A stretch of 64,000 bases of DNA from Siphlonurus alternatus (taxonomy: Eukaryota; Arthropoda; Insecta; Ephemeroptera; Siphlonuridae), in NCBI GenBank assembly GCA_949825025.1, contig OX463779.1:35102203-35166202 (forward strand), written 5' to 3'. The notes under the pieces were generated by a model. That model was not told the DNA's origin, made no database searches, and worked only from the letters and a program-made list of their open reading frames with translations. Both the position numbers and the translations under genes were made by a program. This document shows positions 1-13,000 of the stretch, one piece after another. The number at the start of each line of letters is the position of its first letter. Position 1 is the stretch's first letter.

Positions 1-94
1 TCGATTACACTAACACTTCATGCATTGCACGATAATTTATTTTTTCTTATTTATTAATTTTTTAAAAATTTCCTTTCCTTTCTTGATCTCCTTC

Positions 95-449
95 TTAAGG
101 GTAAGGCAACGCCACCAATGTTAAAAAAAATCCCTCTCACAAAAATTCTGAAAAAAACTTAAAATGTTCTCCTCTATACCCCCTATCAGTACCTAAAATA
201 TCAGGTATACAAATACGATCTAGTTTTTGAGTTATAAATTTTTCAAGTTGACTACTTTAACATGGAGAAATGAAACTCCCATGTTAAATTGGTCAACTTT
301 AAAAATTCATAACTCAAAAACTAGATCGTATTTGTATACCTGATATTTTAGCTACTGATAGGGGGTGTAGAGGAGAACATTTTAAATTTTTTTCAGAATT
401 TTTGTGAGAGGGATTTTTTTTAACATTGGTGGCGTTACCTTACCCTTAA
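95..449. mobile_element. Palindromic TTAA element, family A copy 1
   Basis: The element is flanked by TTAA on both sides (95-98 and 446-449). The ends read GGGTAAGGCAACGCCACC and its complement. The whole 350 bp is one near-perfect palindrome centred near 270. The arms carry CTCCTCTATACCCCCTATCA and CAGGTATACAAATACGATC. Confidence 0.92.
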
Positions 450-1899
450 GCTATTTAGCTATGTGGTGTTTCTAGATGCACAAATACAAATTTGATTGGT
501 ATGAAATGCAGTGGACAGCTAAGATAATAATGTTAATTAGTATTAATTACTGTATCATCTTTACCTTGCACCGTATCACTACTATATTACAATGTGCATT
601 CTTAATAATTGAAAGAAAAAAAAAATGTGTGCCTTTTTAGCCCTGTGATTGCAGGGGATAATAAAGATGGAAAACACTCAAAAATAGACAAATAGAGCCT
701 TCATACCTCTTTTTTTTTAATATGTAGTAATTTTTTTTACACAATCACCATTGATTAGGTTGATTTAATCAATTGTTTTATTTTTTTTTAACAAGTCTTC
801 AAAAAGATTAACATTAAATATGAGCAGCTAGTAGCAAGGAAGATATTTTTTATTTTATTTTCTTTAAAAGTCAGTAATAGCAACAGATCTCTGTAAGCGT
901 GATGGGCAAACAAATTTTTAAATATATATATTTTTTTGTTGTGGTCCATGCAAAAATAAAAATCAACCACTATTTAAGTATTATGCTATGAACGACAAAC
1001 TACATTTAACACATTATATTTTAAGTTTATTATTTTTTTTTCCGTCATTTACGCTCACCTCTCAAAGTACAAAGAATCATCTAATATTAAGATGAGATTA
1101 TGATGGTAAAGGATGGGGGGAGTATTTTTTTTTTTTTTTTGACTCTCTCTCATAATTATTATTTACATAAAACAGTGGCATTGACATAATCACCGACTGA
1201 TGCTACAAAAAGCTTTTTTAATTATAATTTTTTTTTCTTCTTTTTTTTTTTTTTTACTTCCATCACATTTAACTTAAACACCAAAGAAAAAAAAAATGTT
1301 TCGATGGTGAACACTAGACAAGGCATTGTATCTCATGTTAGTTTACAGAATTTCTCATGTGGTGACAACGTTCATACCCTTGCTTGCAGCATAACACAGA
1401 CATGACTCGTCTATTGTTCAGCATTGATTTTCTATTTGATCGATTAAATTATAAACAATATTTAGATATTTACTTCTTATTTTTTAATACTTTTTTTTTC
1501 TCATTATTAAGTATTATTAACTAAAAAAAAACAAAAAATTTCAGGCTTGCAATCTCGTTAAAACGTGGAAAAAATTGCATTGATATAATAATACCATTGA
1601 ACTCTAAAGTGGACAGCAGTACACATAACTGATAAGCTTTAGTAATAAAACTCACCAATAAAAAGTAAAAAAGGATAAAAGATAAATTATAAGGGTTAAG
1701 ACCAGGATAGAAAAAAAAAAAAAAAAAAAAAACAGTTGGAAAATGTATTTTTAAATATAGGGTCAGCTTACTGGACAGGGATGAGGCTATAGCAGAGTAA
1801 GAGGTTTAAATCTTGATGCCGCCCAATGCTGGCCCCTTTCTCGTCTGGCGCTGCGATCTCATTGGTTGAATCCTCGCAAGGAGAGTGGCCGCCGCTGCC
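450..1899 (-). other. Reticulon 3' UTR and downstream AT-rich DNA
   Basis: Below the stop at 1900 the minus strand is AT-rich with several AATAAA signals (for example about 849-854 and 1024-1029 read in reverse). The 3' UTR could run to about 800-1000. Homopolymer runs occur at 1120-1140, 1237-1255 and 1710-1732. No other gene is seen. Confidence 0.4.
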
Positions 1900-4059
1900 T
1901 TACTGCTCCTTGTCCTTGTTTTCCTTCTTGCCGATGGGAATGGCTGCCTTCACCCTGCGAGCACAAGTAACAGCAGCACAGTTAGCTTCAGTGCTTAGTT
2001 ATGCACAAAAACAGATATGTCACACCCAATTTAAAATCTGGGTAAGTAACTGTACAATAAGACACACTTTAAATCTCTGACGAGTAGCAATTTACTTTTT
2101 AATATCCAGGAGAAATAAGAAGAATTAAGCCCAAAACAGCTGTCATCTTTATCCCATCATACAAGATTGCAAGATACAAGCTTCTGATTGACTCTATATT
2201 ACCTAATTTAATGTTTACAAGTTTTAACTTGCATACTCAGAGCCAATCATAAAAAGTAAAAGTAAAGTAAATATTTTGTTATATTATCAAATAATATGAC
2301 AGCAACAAATTACCTAATTACATTACTGTTTATTGTATTAAACCATTTACAGTTTAAGAAATGTCAGTAACAAATTTATAATTTACGATACCATGAGAAA
2401 ATTTAAAATTTCTTTGAAATATGAAAATACCAGTTATAAAAATACACTATTATAATTTAATGCAACGCTGATCACAGGAAATTTGTTGTTAAAATAAATC
2501 TACAAGAACCAGGTGGAGAAGGTACTTACTTGCTTGAGATGTCGGACATTCTGCTCCTCACGATGTCCAAGTACTGGTCAATCTGCGCCTTGTTGTTCTC
2601 GTACACCTTGGGCAGTGTGAAGATGCCCACGAACGCTGCAACAAAAAGACAGTCAAATATTGTCTTAATTTTACTTGTTCATATGGACATTTGAACAAGA
2701 CATAGGCCTCCTAACTAATCTCACTTTGTCAGCTTTTAAACCACACAAATAATTATAAAGCTTGAATTTTAACTTGAAATTTATTAAAATAAAGAAGTTC
2801 TATGAGGGAGAATGTGTGTTGATACAAAAGATTATTACCGTAAAATAGTATGTAAATTAATATGCAACTGCAGTGAGTGAATCTTACATCAATATTTATA
2901 TATATGTATACAAAATTCCAAACAGCTGAGTGAGCTGCTTGGAAACCGTAAGGTAACATTGAACGTAACAGTGAAAACAAAATTTTGCTGCAATTAAAGA
3001 CTGCACGTAATGACTTTGTTAACAAAAAAAAAAAAAGTCATGCAACATCAATTAAAATTTGTTTGAGGTTTATTTGTGCTCTTTTTGTTTACATACAGTA
3101 CCGTACTGTAAATTTATAAACAACCTTGATATATTGTATTACAATATAAGGCAGAACTGTTATAATTTCTATATTAAATTGTGCGAGCTACAAAAAGAAA
3201 CAAATATTTTTTCATATAACTCTGATATTGTGTGAGAGAGAATAAAATGTGGTTTGTCTGTTTCTCCAACTGATGGTCTAATATTTATGGTCAACTAGGT
3301 GGGTGTAGGACTCACCGAGGATGATGAGGGTCATGCCGTTGAACCAGGCGCCCACGTAGGTGAGGCACCACAGCAGTACGCCGAACTTGATGGAGTCCAC
3401 GAGGTCCTCGACCAGGAAGAGGCGGCGAAGCTCCGCCACTGCGCCGTTGACGTGAGCTACAGCCGTCTCGGTGACCTCTTGCACCTTGTCTTGTGTCAAT
3501 GCAATCTCAGCCTCCAGCAGGTCCCTGTACAAGAACATCGTCAGTCAAGGAGAAGGTATAGTGGGAGCACAAATCAGCTACAATCCAAAACTACAGGTAC
3601 GTTTAGGAAAGGAAAGAATGAAAACTTGACAATGTGATTTAGTATTAACTTATAATGATATGAAATTGCTACTAAGGTACATAGGGCACACTAAGAATAA
3701 AGAAATTAACAAGGTATAATACAGTAGTTATTATAGTGCTTCAAAGTGCAACATACCTTTGCTGTGAATTCTATTTAAAATTAAAATCATCCATATACTG
3801 ATGTGTCCTCAGTAAGTATAGCGTTGTGATGATGCTGCAAGCGAGACTTACTTGAATGGATGTCCATCCTCGGTCTTCTGCACGGCCTGCAGGATGCTCT
3901 TGTAGACACGGAAGATGATGGTGAGGGTGAGGACGGCGAGAGAGAGGTACGCTACCACGCTGATCAGTGAGAAGACAGACAGCGAGAGCAGCACCACCAG
4001 AACACCGCCAAACACCAGGCCAGACTTCTTGGGGTCACGCCAGTACACCAGCTGGCCCA
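1900..4059 (-). CDS. Rtnl1: Reticulon homology domain, four shared 3' exons
   Basis: The exons are 4059-3852, 3524-3316, 2635-2530 and 1954-1900 (208, 209, 106 and 55 nt). The first encodes [13 protein letters not shown] and a long hydrophobic hairpin (roughly [18 protein letters not shown] onward), ending [18 protein letters not shown]. The second encodes the polar loop ([19 protein letters not shown]...) and the start of hairpin two ([18 protein letters not shown]). The third finishes hairpin two and gives [17 protein letters not shown], a hallmark of the family. The last gives [17 protein letters not shown]. Acceptors such as gtttgattacag and donors such as GTAAGT and GTGAGT fix the boundaries. 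Order and spacing match metazoan reticulons, with two long hydrophobic hairpins around a loop of about 66 residues. Confidence 0.96.
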
Positions 4060-7000
4060 CTGTAATCAAACAAGCAGAAAAACGTAAATTGAAGGCTTCT
4101 CAAGGAAAAAATTATTCCCTCTATCATGCAATGTTATACAACTCAAATTGAATTAGTGTAAAATAAGTCTTATTAAACATCAAAAAATTATGTTAATCTG
4201 GAAATTTGCAGGTGGGTCCTATATAGTTCTCTATGTAACAGTGGTTGTACATGCTTTGTTTGCAGATAAGCATAAATGGTACATACTAATAATTGCAGAA
4301 ATATTTATATGTATATTGTATACTTTATGCATATTTTGGAGAAATTTTCATAACGCTAAAGAAAAACTACAGTAGTTTAATTTTTCAGAAAGCATGCATG
4401 CTTCAATTACTGCGCACGTATGCTGCGTATGCAGTGTAATATATTATTTTGCATGCTGAATTTTGTTGATATTCATATATACCTCATAAAAATAAATTTT
4501 AAGTAGGTCTTTGCAAAAATAATGAAGAATTATTCAGAATGCAAAAATATAACATGGGTATATCATATAATATACATTATACTGTATTCTTACACAGAGC
4601 AGTGAAGTAAGTGTATAAATAGCTGTATATCATACAATATGTATGTATAATATGCATAATATATATAAATGGTACTTTATATTATATGCATTCAACCGTA
4701 ATGACAAATTAAGTTAGAGGAGACGGCTCATAATGGTAAAGCGGGAGAAAAGGTCAAGGCACTAGTACTTGTCAAATGAGTTTTAATTAAACATTCAAAC
4801 AATTTTTTTAAGGTAGAGATAATACGGATCAGCTGGCCCAATGCTAAAAAAATCCCATTCATAAAAATTATGAAAAAAATTTAAAATGTTCTCCTCTACA
4901 TCCCCTATCAGTAGGTAAAATATCAGGTATACAAAAATGAGCTAGTTTTCGAGTTATTAATTTTTGAAGTTGACTAATTTAACATGGAGAAATGGAACTT
5001 CCATGTTAAATTAGTCAACTTTAATTAATAACTCGAAAACTAGCTCGTTTTTGTATACCTGATATTTTACCTACTGATAGGGGGTGAAGAGGAGAACATT
5101 TTAAATTTTTTTCATAATTTTTATGAATGGGATTTTTTTAGCATTGGGCCAGCTGATCCGTATTTTCTCTACCTAAAACCAAAAAATACATCATTCGAAA
5201 CATGAAATAATATATTATGATGTTTTTAGCATATAACGTGGTGATTTGCTTCAATATATTTAAAACTCATTTGACCAGCAGTACTAGAGCCTTGGCCTTT
5301 TCTTGCTTCAGCAGTGTATGCATAATTTTATGCATAATATGCACAATGTCTTGAGCGGTCTTGAGAGCTTTTAAAATGTATGTATATGTACTAAAACTGA
5401 CGATTATTTATGACGGAGCAATATCGGAAGAATAATATAACTTCTCGTCAATCTAAGATGATGAAGGTGTTGAAGGTAGATATTTTAATAACGACAAAGT
5501 AATTATAATCAATACGAAAACTAAAAAATTATTAAATTATGCATGCAACGTGGCGCGAAAGTATGCATAAGACGCGGAAACAGCTGTTGCTAGTCAAACA
5601 TAGCAAACGTTATCTTAAAAAAATGCGTCACAGGTCACAGTTAAAAAAATACTTGTCTAGAGAGATAGAGATAATAATATGTAACACAGTAGTGTTAAAA
5701 TACGATAAGAAACACGGTGTACTAATGAAAGATATGTGGAAAAACATGGTGACGTAACGGCAGGTAAAGATAAGCCGAGAGGTAAGCTGGTAGGCTCCAA
5801 TATTGACAACTTACGAGGTCCCCTTTCTGGAAAATCTTCAAGCTCATCCTCGCCAGAGTCTCCTCGCTTATTAAATCGTCTACCCATGATTATGAAGAGG
5901 TTAAAAATATGAACTTAATTCAACAAAAGACACTGCGAATTGTATCTCGACTGTAACGAGATCCAGATCACGAACAAATCCCACACAACCTGCCTGCCAG
6001 CTAAGTAAGCCAAGCACGCAACGGCATACGGCATACGCGCTAAACACGAGACGCCTTCGTGGACTTTTGGATTCAAGTCACGTGGTTATGACAAGCTTGA
6101 ACTTGTTTTTTAACTACGGCGCAGAAATTCAAATTATTTTAATTTCACTTTTTTTTTTTAATTATTAATTTATTTTAATATTTCCTTAAAATTATTTTCA
6201 TAAAAGGAAGGAAGTAAACATGAAAATAAATTAAACTCTCTTTTTGACCATATCTTTGGTGTGTGGAGAATTAATTTTCAGCAAATATTTTGCAGCTAGT
6301 CGCACCAGCCAGGTAAGAAATAACTGCACTGCACCAGCGCTCAGATCGAGACTTAATTGAGCAGCGCTTAAAACGTAAAGATTTATAATTTATGCCATAA
6401 ATCGGTAGCTCGAAACTTTTATTTAGATTCTTTTATTTTATGAGGGCAGGAGAGATTTTTAGCAGCATTAATTATTAATTGTGTTAATGGGGTACTGACC
6501 AAAAAAAAAAATTTTTAAGTTTTTGTCAACATTTTAAAGGGCACGAGAATTTCATGAAAAACAAGCCCTATTACAGCATTCTACGACAATTTCCTGATTT
6601 TATATGAATTTTTAAAACCTCTCAAAAATGACGTCATAGCATTGAATCTTAAATGGGAAAATAGATCAGTTTAACATTGCCATTTGCCAAAACCCATACT
6701 TAATATTGAAATGTAACCAAAACTCCCTTTGCAAGGTTTTCAGGTACTATAAGAATCACGATAATGAAGGTTTCAAATTCCTACCTCAATAACTTTTCAT
6801 TTTAGCAATGTTAACTGATGCATTTTCCCATTTAAGATTCAATGGTATGACGTCACCAAAAAAAGTTTTAAAAATTCATATAAAATCAGCAAATTGTCGT
6901 AGAATGCTCTAATAGGGCTCGTTCTTCATAGAATTCACAGTACTTTTTACTAGTATTGCTAACTCAAATACCGGTCAGTACCCCATTATTTTTTCTTATA

Positions 7001-10000
7001 AATATTTAGTAAAAAACATACTACTTTACATGGTATGATATAATGATAAATATAATTACCCAGGGACCGCAAGGAGTACCTCGGGAAATTGGCCATCCTC
7101 CCGTTTTGTTCCCTCCAAGTTTCCTGACATCATAACTTATTTCACTATAGTTTTTAGCAAAAAATATTGCTAATTATGGTCCCATATCGATTGAGTGATG
7201 TGAAACTTTGACCCCGTGCCGACTAAATGATTTGAAAAACAATTAAAAACATAAAAATTTGGTAACAATATTTAGTATATTACATCATTTAATTGCTATT
7301 TCCAAAACAAGAGAAAAGTCGACTCGCATCTTCACGAAATATATAATATAATATAATTAATACAGTATAATATGTACAGTACACCACATCTAATGGATAT
7401 ATAATTATATAATATTTCTCCTTATATTATATACCTTGTACTCTAAAAAGTGCTTTTCATTAATTGTTTGAAAATATGCACTCCATGCAGCATACATAAA
7501 TTTATTGTGAACGGAACAGGCCATCAGCCATCAGGTTATAGTAGCGAAAGGCTATTCGTCGATCATCGCCACGGTGGCGACGGGGCGGTGCACGCGTCTG
7601 CACGCGACCAGCACGGTGATGAGGGCCGTGTACGTCCAGTCGGGTTCACTGACTCTTGCCAGTCAAAACAGGTCGCGAGCTCGTGTAATGTGTATAGGTA
7701 TACTATTCAGTATGCCGGCTACTTTACTTGGTGTCTAGACAAAAGAAGTCTCAGCTGTTAGTGCTGCTGACATTTTACCATGCTATCGATTTTAAATGAC
7801 ATTAACTCCAGCGTAATTTGATTTTTATTACGAGTTTAATAATTTTATGTTATAAAGGAAAACAAAAAGTTTATACCTCGAAGACAAAATATAAGGCAGA
7901 GCTTCACAACAGGTAATAAATTTGATTTGTTTCTAAATAATTATAAGTTTCTATTTTTATATTTTTTATAATAAAATTATTATCGCAGGTCAAACAGTTA
8001 AATGATAATCTAAAATAATTCGGAACGAGTTCATTGAGGTCGCATTGCACATATAGAAGATGAATCACAGCACCGTATTAAAAGCGAGAGCAGCCGCGTG
8101 ACCAAGAGAGCAAACGACAGATTAGTTAAAAAAAAAAAAAAAAAGTAAAATACTTTCGTACCGCTGAAGGATAAAACATGGATCATGTACAGGACGTACT
8201 TTACGTACAGTTGGCTTCTATAATTAAAAAGGGCCGGTGAACACGTATACTAAACAAACGTAAAATAGCTATCCAGATTCCTTTCCTCTATAAGAATTAA
8301 AAACAATCAAGTATTATCAAATTGTTATTAATTATTATTTGAAACAATTTATAATTGCAATAGTTAGTTTACGCGTGACATAATAAAAACAACTACAAAT
8401 CAATCTGCCACGCCTTAAAAAAAACTGCATGTGAACTGGGGTGATGTTGATTGAATTTGCATTCAGTATATTGTGTATACTATATAATTATATACAAATA
8501 AGTTAAGAAAAAAACAAACATATATACACATAGATAATTTATAACTTAAATTCTAGACAAACTACAGAATTTTATTTAATAAACGGACACGCCCTTGATT
8601 TTTCTTCATAATGCTCGGTTGGTAGGCAGCCAGCTAGAGCGAAAGAAGTACAAGCGATGGCGCCGACCAGTGCCCCTAACTAAATATACCCTGGGTGACT
8701 AGATAGCGGGGTGATAGGGGAGGGCGCCACGTCACTGTGTGACAATGCAGAAGGGAACAGGTGCCCACCGTGCTGTAATATATGATGAGGAGCGTCTCTA
8801 TATAATCTGTTGCATCACGTGAAACTATCTCAATAGCATCATCACTCAAATGATGTTCTAGCACTAATGAGCATTTCTCTCAAAGATATGAATTAAACAT
8901 TAACCTCTGAACGAAAGGTGCCGTCAAAGTACATCAGTACAGAGTTTGAACCTCCCATGTGACTCATTATTAATGTAAAGTATAAAGAGACGAGAAATTA
9001 ACAATTTATAAAGATTTACATCTTAGCTGCTTTCTTCTATATTATAGAGTAAAACTAGGACGACTATTTAGTTCTAATTATCTAGACTAAATTAAATAAT
9101 AAATTATTTTTAATACTTAAATTGTAATTTTGACGTGATCTATATAATATCATAATTTTCACCATGTATATAGCGTTTAAAGTTTGAAAGCGTTGAAAAA
9201 TCCTATAATATATATATACAGACTAACTTGTGATTTCAAGAGACCCTACTACCATGCAGAACCAAAAAGGTGTATATACCCCTGAATAGCATATACAAGT
9301 TCCATAAGGAGAGGGGCGCACCTTTTTGGTTCTGATATTAAAACTATATTTTTTTTTACAGTTATGTCATATTATCATGCAATTCATGCATGCAGCTTCA
9401 AATAAAAGCCATTAGAGGATAATGTATTATATTCTGCAATAAAATATATTTGAAATTACTCTTGTTTTAAGTAATAAAACTTTTTTTCAAGCAGAAAAAA
9501 TTACATACATGAATTAACTAAATACAAATAAACGGAAAAATTACAAGAAAATTTTGAGAAGTTCATGAAATAAAATTAATATATATGGTATTTTGAAAGG
9601 CTTAATTTATTTTTCATCGATACGGGTTTTTATTACATTAAATTTAATAATTTATATTATTAATTCATTCAATGATGCTTAATATTATTAATATTCATTG
9701 CATATCCAATAATACAAGTACAAAGATATAAATTACATTAAAAAACACCGTCACGAGCTCACAAGGATGAAATAATCCTGCAGTCCGTTCTACTCTAAAT
9801 AAAGACTATTTTCAAACATTTAAAGTGATGGTATAATTTCGCAAGCGGCTGCAGGCTCGGAATAATTTTATATACCGTGTGTGTCGGCTGCACAATAGTG
9901 TCCGGAGTGATAGAGGACAATGGCGAACCGACGCTAATTAACGCGGTGTCTATAACCATGGACACGGTGTAGCGGCGTTACCATAGTAACTGTGCCATGG

Positions 10001-13000
10001 ATCAGAGGCGATTACTCCGATATCAACAGCGTTGCTTGTGAGCTTTGGTGCAAAAACGGGAACAGTGAGCAATTTAATACGTCAACATTTATTATCTCAT
10101 CTCATTTTTGAAGTGGTTTACACATAATTAAAATGTCAGATGAAATTAGGCAATTTAAAAGTAAATGAACTTTTAAATAACAATTTGATAAAGGAGGAGG
10201 GGGTATGAAAATGCAGTGCATGTCCAAATTATCTATATATTGAACTCATGCAATAAATTATTAATAATCTTTATGTCCTTCATAACAACAATAAACACTG
10301 CAGTTCAGTGACATTTGAATTAAATGCACGTGCGTGCACTATCGGTACCAAGTTTTGACACATCAAACGCTATATATAAAAATATATGATGTTCCTAGGT
10401 GCCAGCTGTGTATACTATATTGCAGACCAATGTGGAAATACTAGTCTATATGTCTCTATAGTTGGACATGCTCATATAAACAGAATATTTAAGAGGCTTT
10501 AAAACTTTCATGTTCCCGTTTCATTTTTAGCCAAGAATTTTAAAACGAAAACGCAATGTTGGTGGAGCATTCATTTTAATAATATTCATAATATTTTTAA
10601 CCTCATGCACGCAGGCAAAATGAATGTTTATTAAAATGACCTGTAATAAAATTTAGAAATGATAATTTGACTAAAGTTTTAATGGAATGCCTGCGGTAGA
10701 GAAGAGAAAGAGTTCTCCGCCATTTCAGAATTGCCCCTGCGAAAACTAAATGTAGGCAAAGACAACACAAAACAAATCTCGCATAATTGTAAGCACTGTT
10801 CTCTTCCAAAAACAAATAACCTTACAGTTGTGCCAAAAGTTACTAACAACATAGCACTGTCATGTTTTGTAACTCCACAAATTAAAATGCACATAGAGTA
10901 TAGTAAAGTTATATTATATATTATACTTATAAGCTCAGAACATGCACTTAATTGCAATTTATATATTATATAGTGAATGCATGATTGCAGTTCGAAGCTT
11001 GAAAGTACGGGAATGTAACTTTTACTCATGTGCTGTTTTTCTTTTTATTTTGTAATAATTACAGAAATTTTAAAATTAGAAGAACAAAATTATTATAATT
11101 ATTTTATTGTCATAAAAGTACGTCCATGCACTAATAATATTAAATATAAATTCACGATTTTATTAAACTATTTGACAATCTCCCTTTTTTTTTAATTTAA
11201 AGCATGCATACAAATATTTTGAACAGAATGTTCGTGAAAGAATTCGCGACTTTCTTCTACACCGTCTACACGTACATTAAAAATCAACATGCAGAGGCTT
11301 TGCAATAAAAGTGCGGGCTGGTTTGGGAGCTGAGACCGCATCGCAGTCCCGCATTTCTCAGCAGCCAACATGCTCTCGGCGGCCAAGTAAAAAAGTCTGC
11401 AGAGAAGAAGAGCTAGGAGATCTTGGCACAGCCGCTTCAACTGGGATGTGAAGATGTATATTTAGCTTCAGGGAGATCAGAGACGCAAGATTTCTGGTCC
11501 AGCACCGGCTAGCTTTAAGTAAAAGGTCACGTGTTTCTATATAATGGATTAAAAAAATGCCATTATATATCAGCTGGAGTGAATAATAAAAAAAGGGGAC
11601 CAAATAAAAATCATTGGAGAACAAGCATTAAATCTCAGAAGGTAAGAGCCTCAATATTGATTTTCATAGCGAAGGTTAGTAAATCAGGGAGAGCCAAAAA
11701 TTTAAAGTACTCACGGTCCTCCCTGGGAATGCTTTTTACAATTTCGATGAGGGACTCCATGGCTATCTTGCTTGTGGTGCTCTTAATCCTAGTGAGCGCC
11801 TGCACCTAACCACCACACCAACGACTAACGACGACCCGTGCACCGGTAGTCAGTCGTGATCAACCGTCGTTGCCGCAGCAGCCAAGCTCAGCAGAAAGAG
11901 GAAAAGCTTGGCGGCTACAATTTGGCACTACTCCCAGTACCTACAGTAGACTAGGACAGGCAGAGCCTCTTCTCTAAATTTAAGCGCTTCAACTACAAGC
12001 GGCGGCTGATGCCACCGCGCAGCCTCCGTTTGTGCTTTCCTAGCTATAGGCAGTATGCACGATGGAGCAGTGGTGACGATCAATAGAGACGCGACGAGGG
12101 CATCGCACAAACCAAAAGGGAGTTTAGCAAGAGAGGGCAGCAGCCGACGACATCCATATTAACGGAAAAAGCGCGCCTTTTATATACCTCAACACAATAA
12201 TCGATAATTGTATGAAAAAATTATTAAAATATTTGTTACTTACATAAATTCAGGAAATGGACATGTACTGTGGTCATAATTATGTATTATGGTAGCCCAA
12301 TTGTACTGTGTAATAAATTTGGTAAAACCACGAACTTTAAATTGATGAGCTGTGAAAACAACTCATATATATGGCTATATAATTTCTCCACCACATAATA
12401 AATTTATAGTTTTTAAACACCTTACGAAATATCGCTAAATAATTATGACAGCAATCCTACCGTATTTCCAATTTTCTAACCACATTATGGTTCAGGTTAA
12501 GTGATGTAGTGACGAGAGTTTGATTTAAGCTTCTTTCCCCTGTCAATATGCAACCAGCATGGCGCGCGATCACAGGTCTCTGCTGAACAGGAGCGCGCAG
12601 TACAGAGAGCAGGGACAAGTGCCACGCCCCCTCCCCGCCGCGCCCCGCGACGCACCGAGCACGCGTCAAGGGGTGCGGCGGGGAGCTGGCAGAACGTATC
12701 CCCCAGCAGGAATATAGGGAGCAAGCGAAGCCTGCGTATCGATCCATCGTCAGCTGACGATGAAAACATTGCAAAATATCCCCTTGATAAAAAAGTTAAA
12801 AAACACAAAAAAAATACTTAAAAAAGGGGGGAAGAAATGTGCTCGTAAATTATATATTTCGATTTTTACTCCCACTCATAATTCTTCAAAACCTTTTTAT
12901 TTCCTTCCATACGCCAAGTTTTAAACTATTTGTGGTGTGCATGTTTTTTTATATCTTAAATTATTTTAAAAGTTCTTTATGTCATTCATTTGAAACATTT

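Larger units (their letters stand above)
5888..11714. other. Reticulon intron between the 11.7-kb and 5.9-kb exons
   Basis: Contains the family F palindrome (6484-6988) and the hairpin at 9257-9334, with moderately GC-rich patches at 7550-7660, 8620-8780 and 9895-10030. Apart from these it is AT-rich. No frame with homology or splice support was found. Confidence 0.5.

Noticed and set aside
12457..12808. Two overlapping minus-strand ORFs of about 100 codons in a GC-rich block
   Set aside because: Composition is that of a GC-rich regulatory block. There is no recognisable domain and no donor in phase 1 for joining to reticulon.
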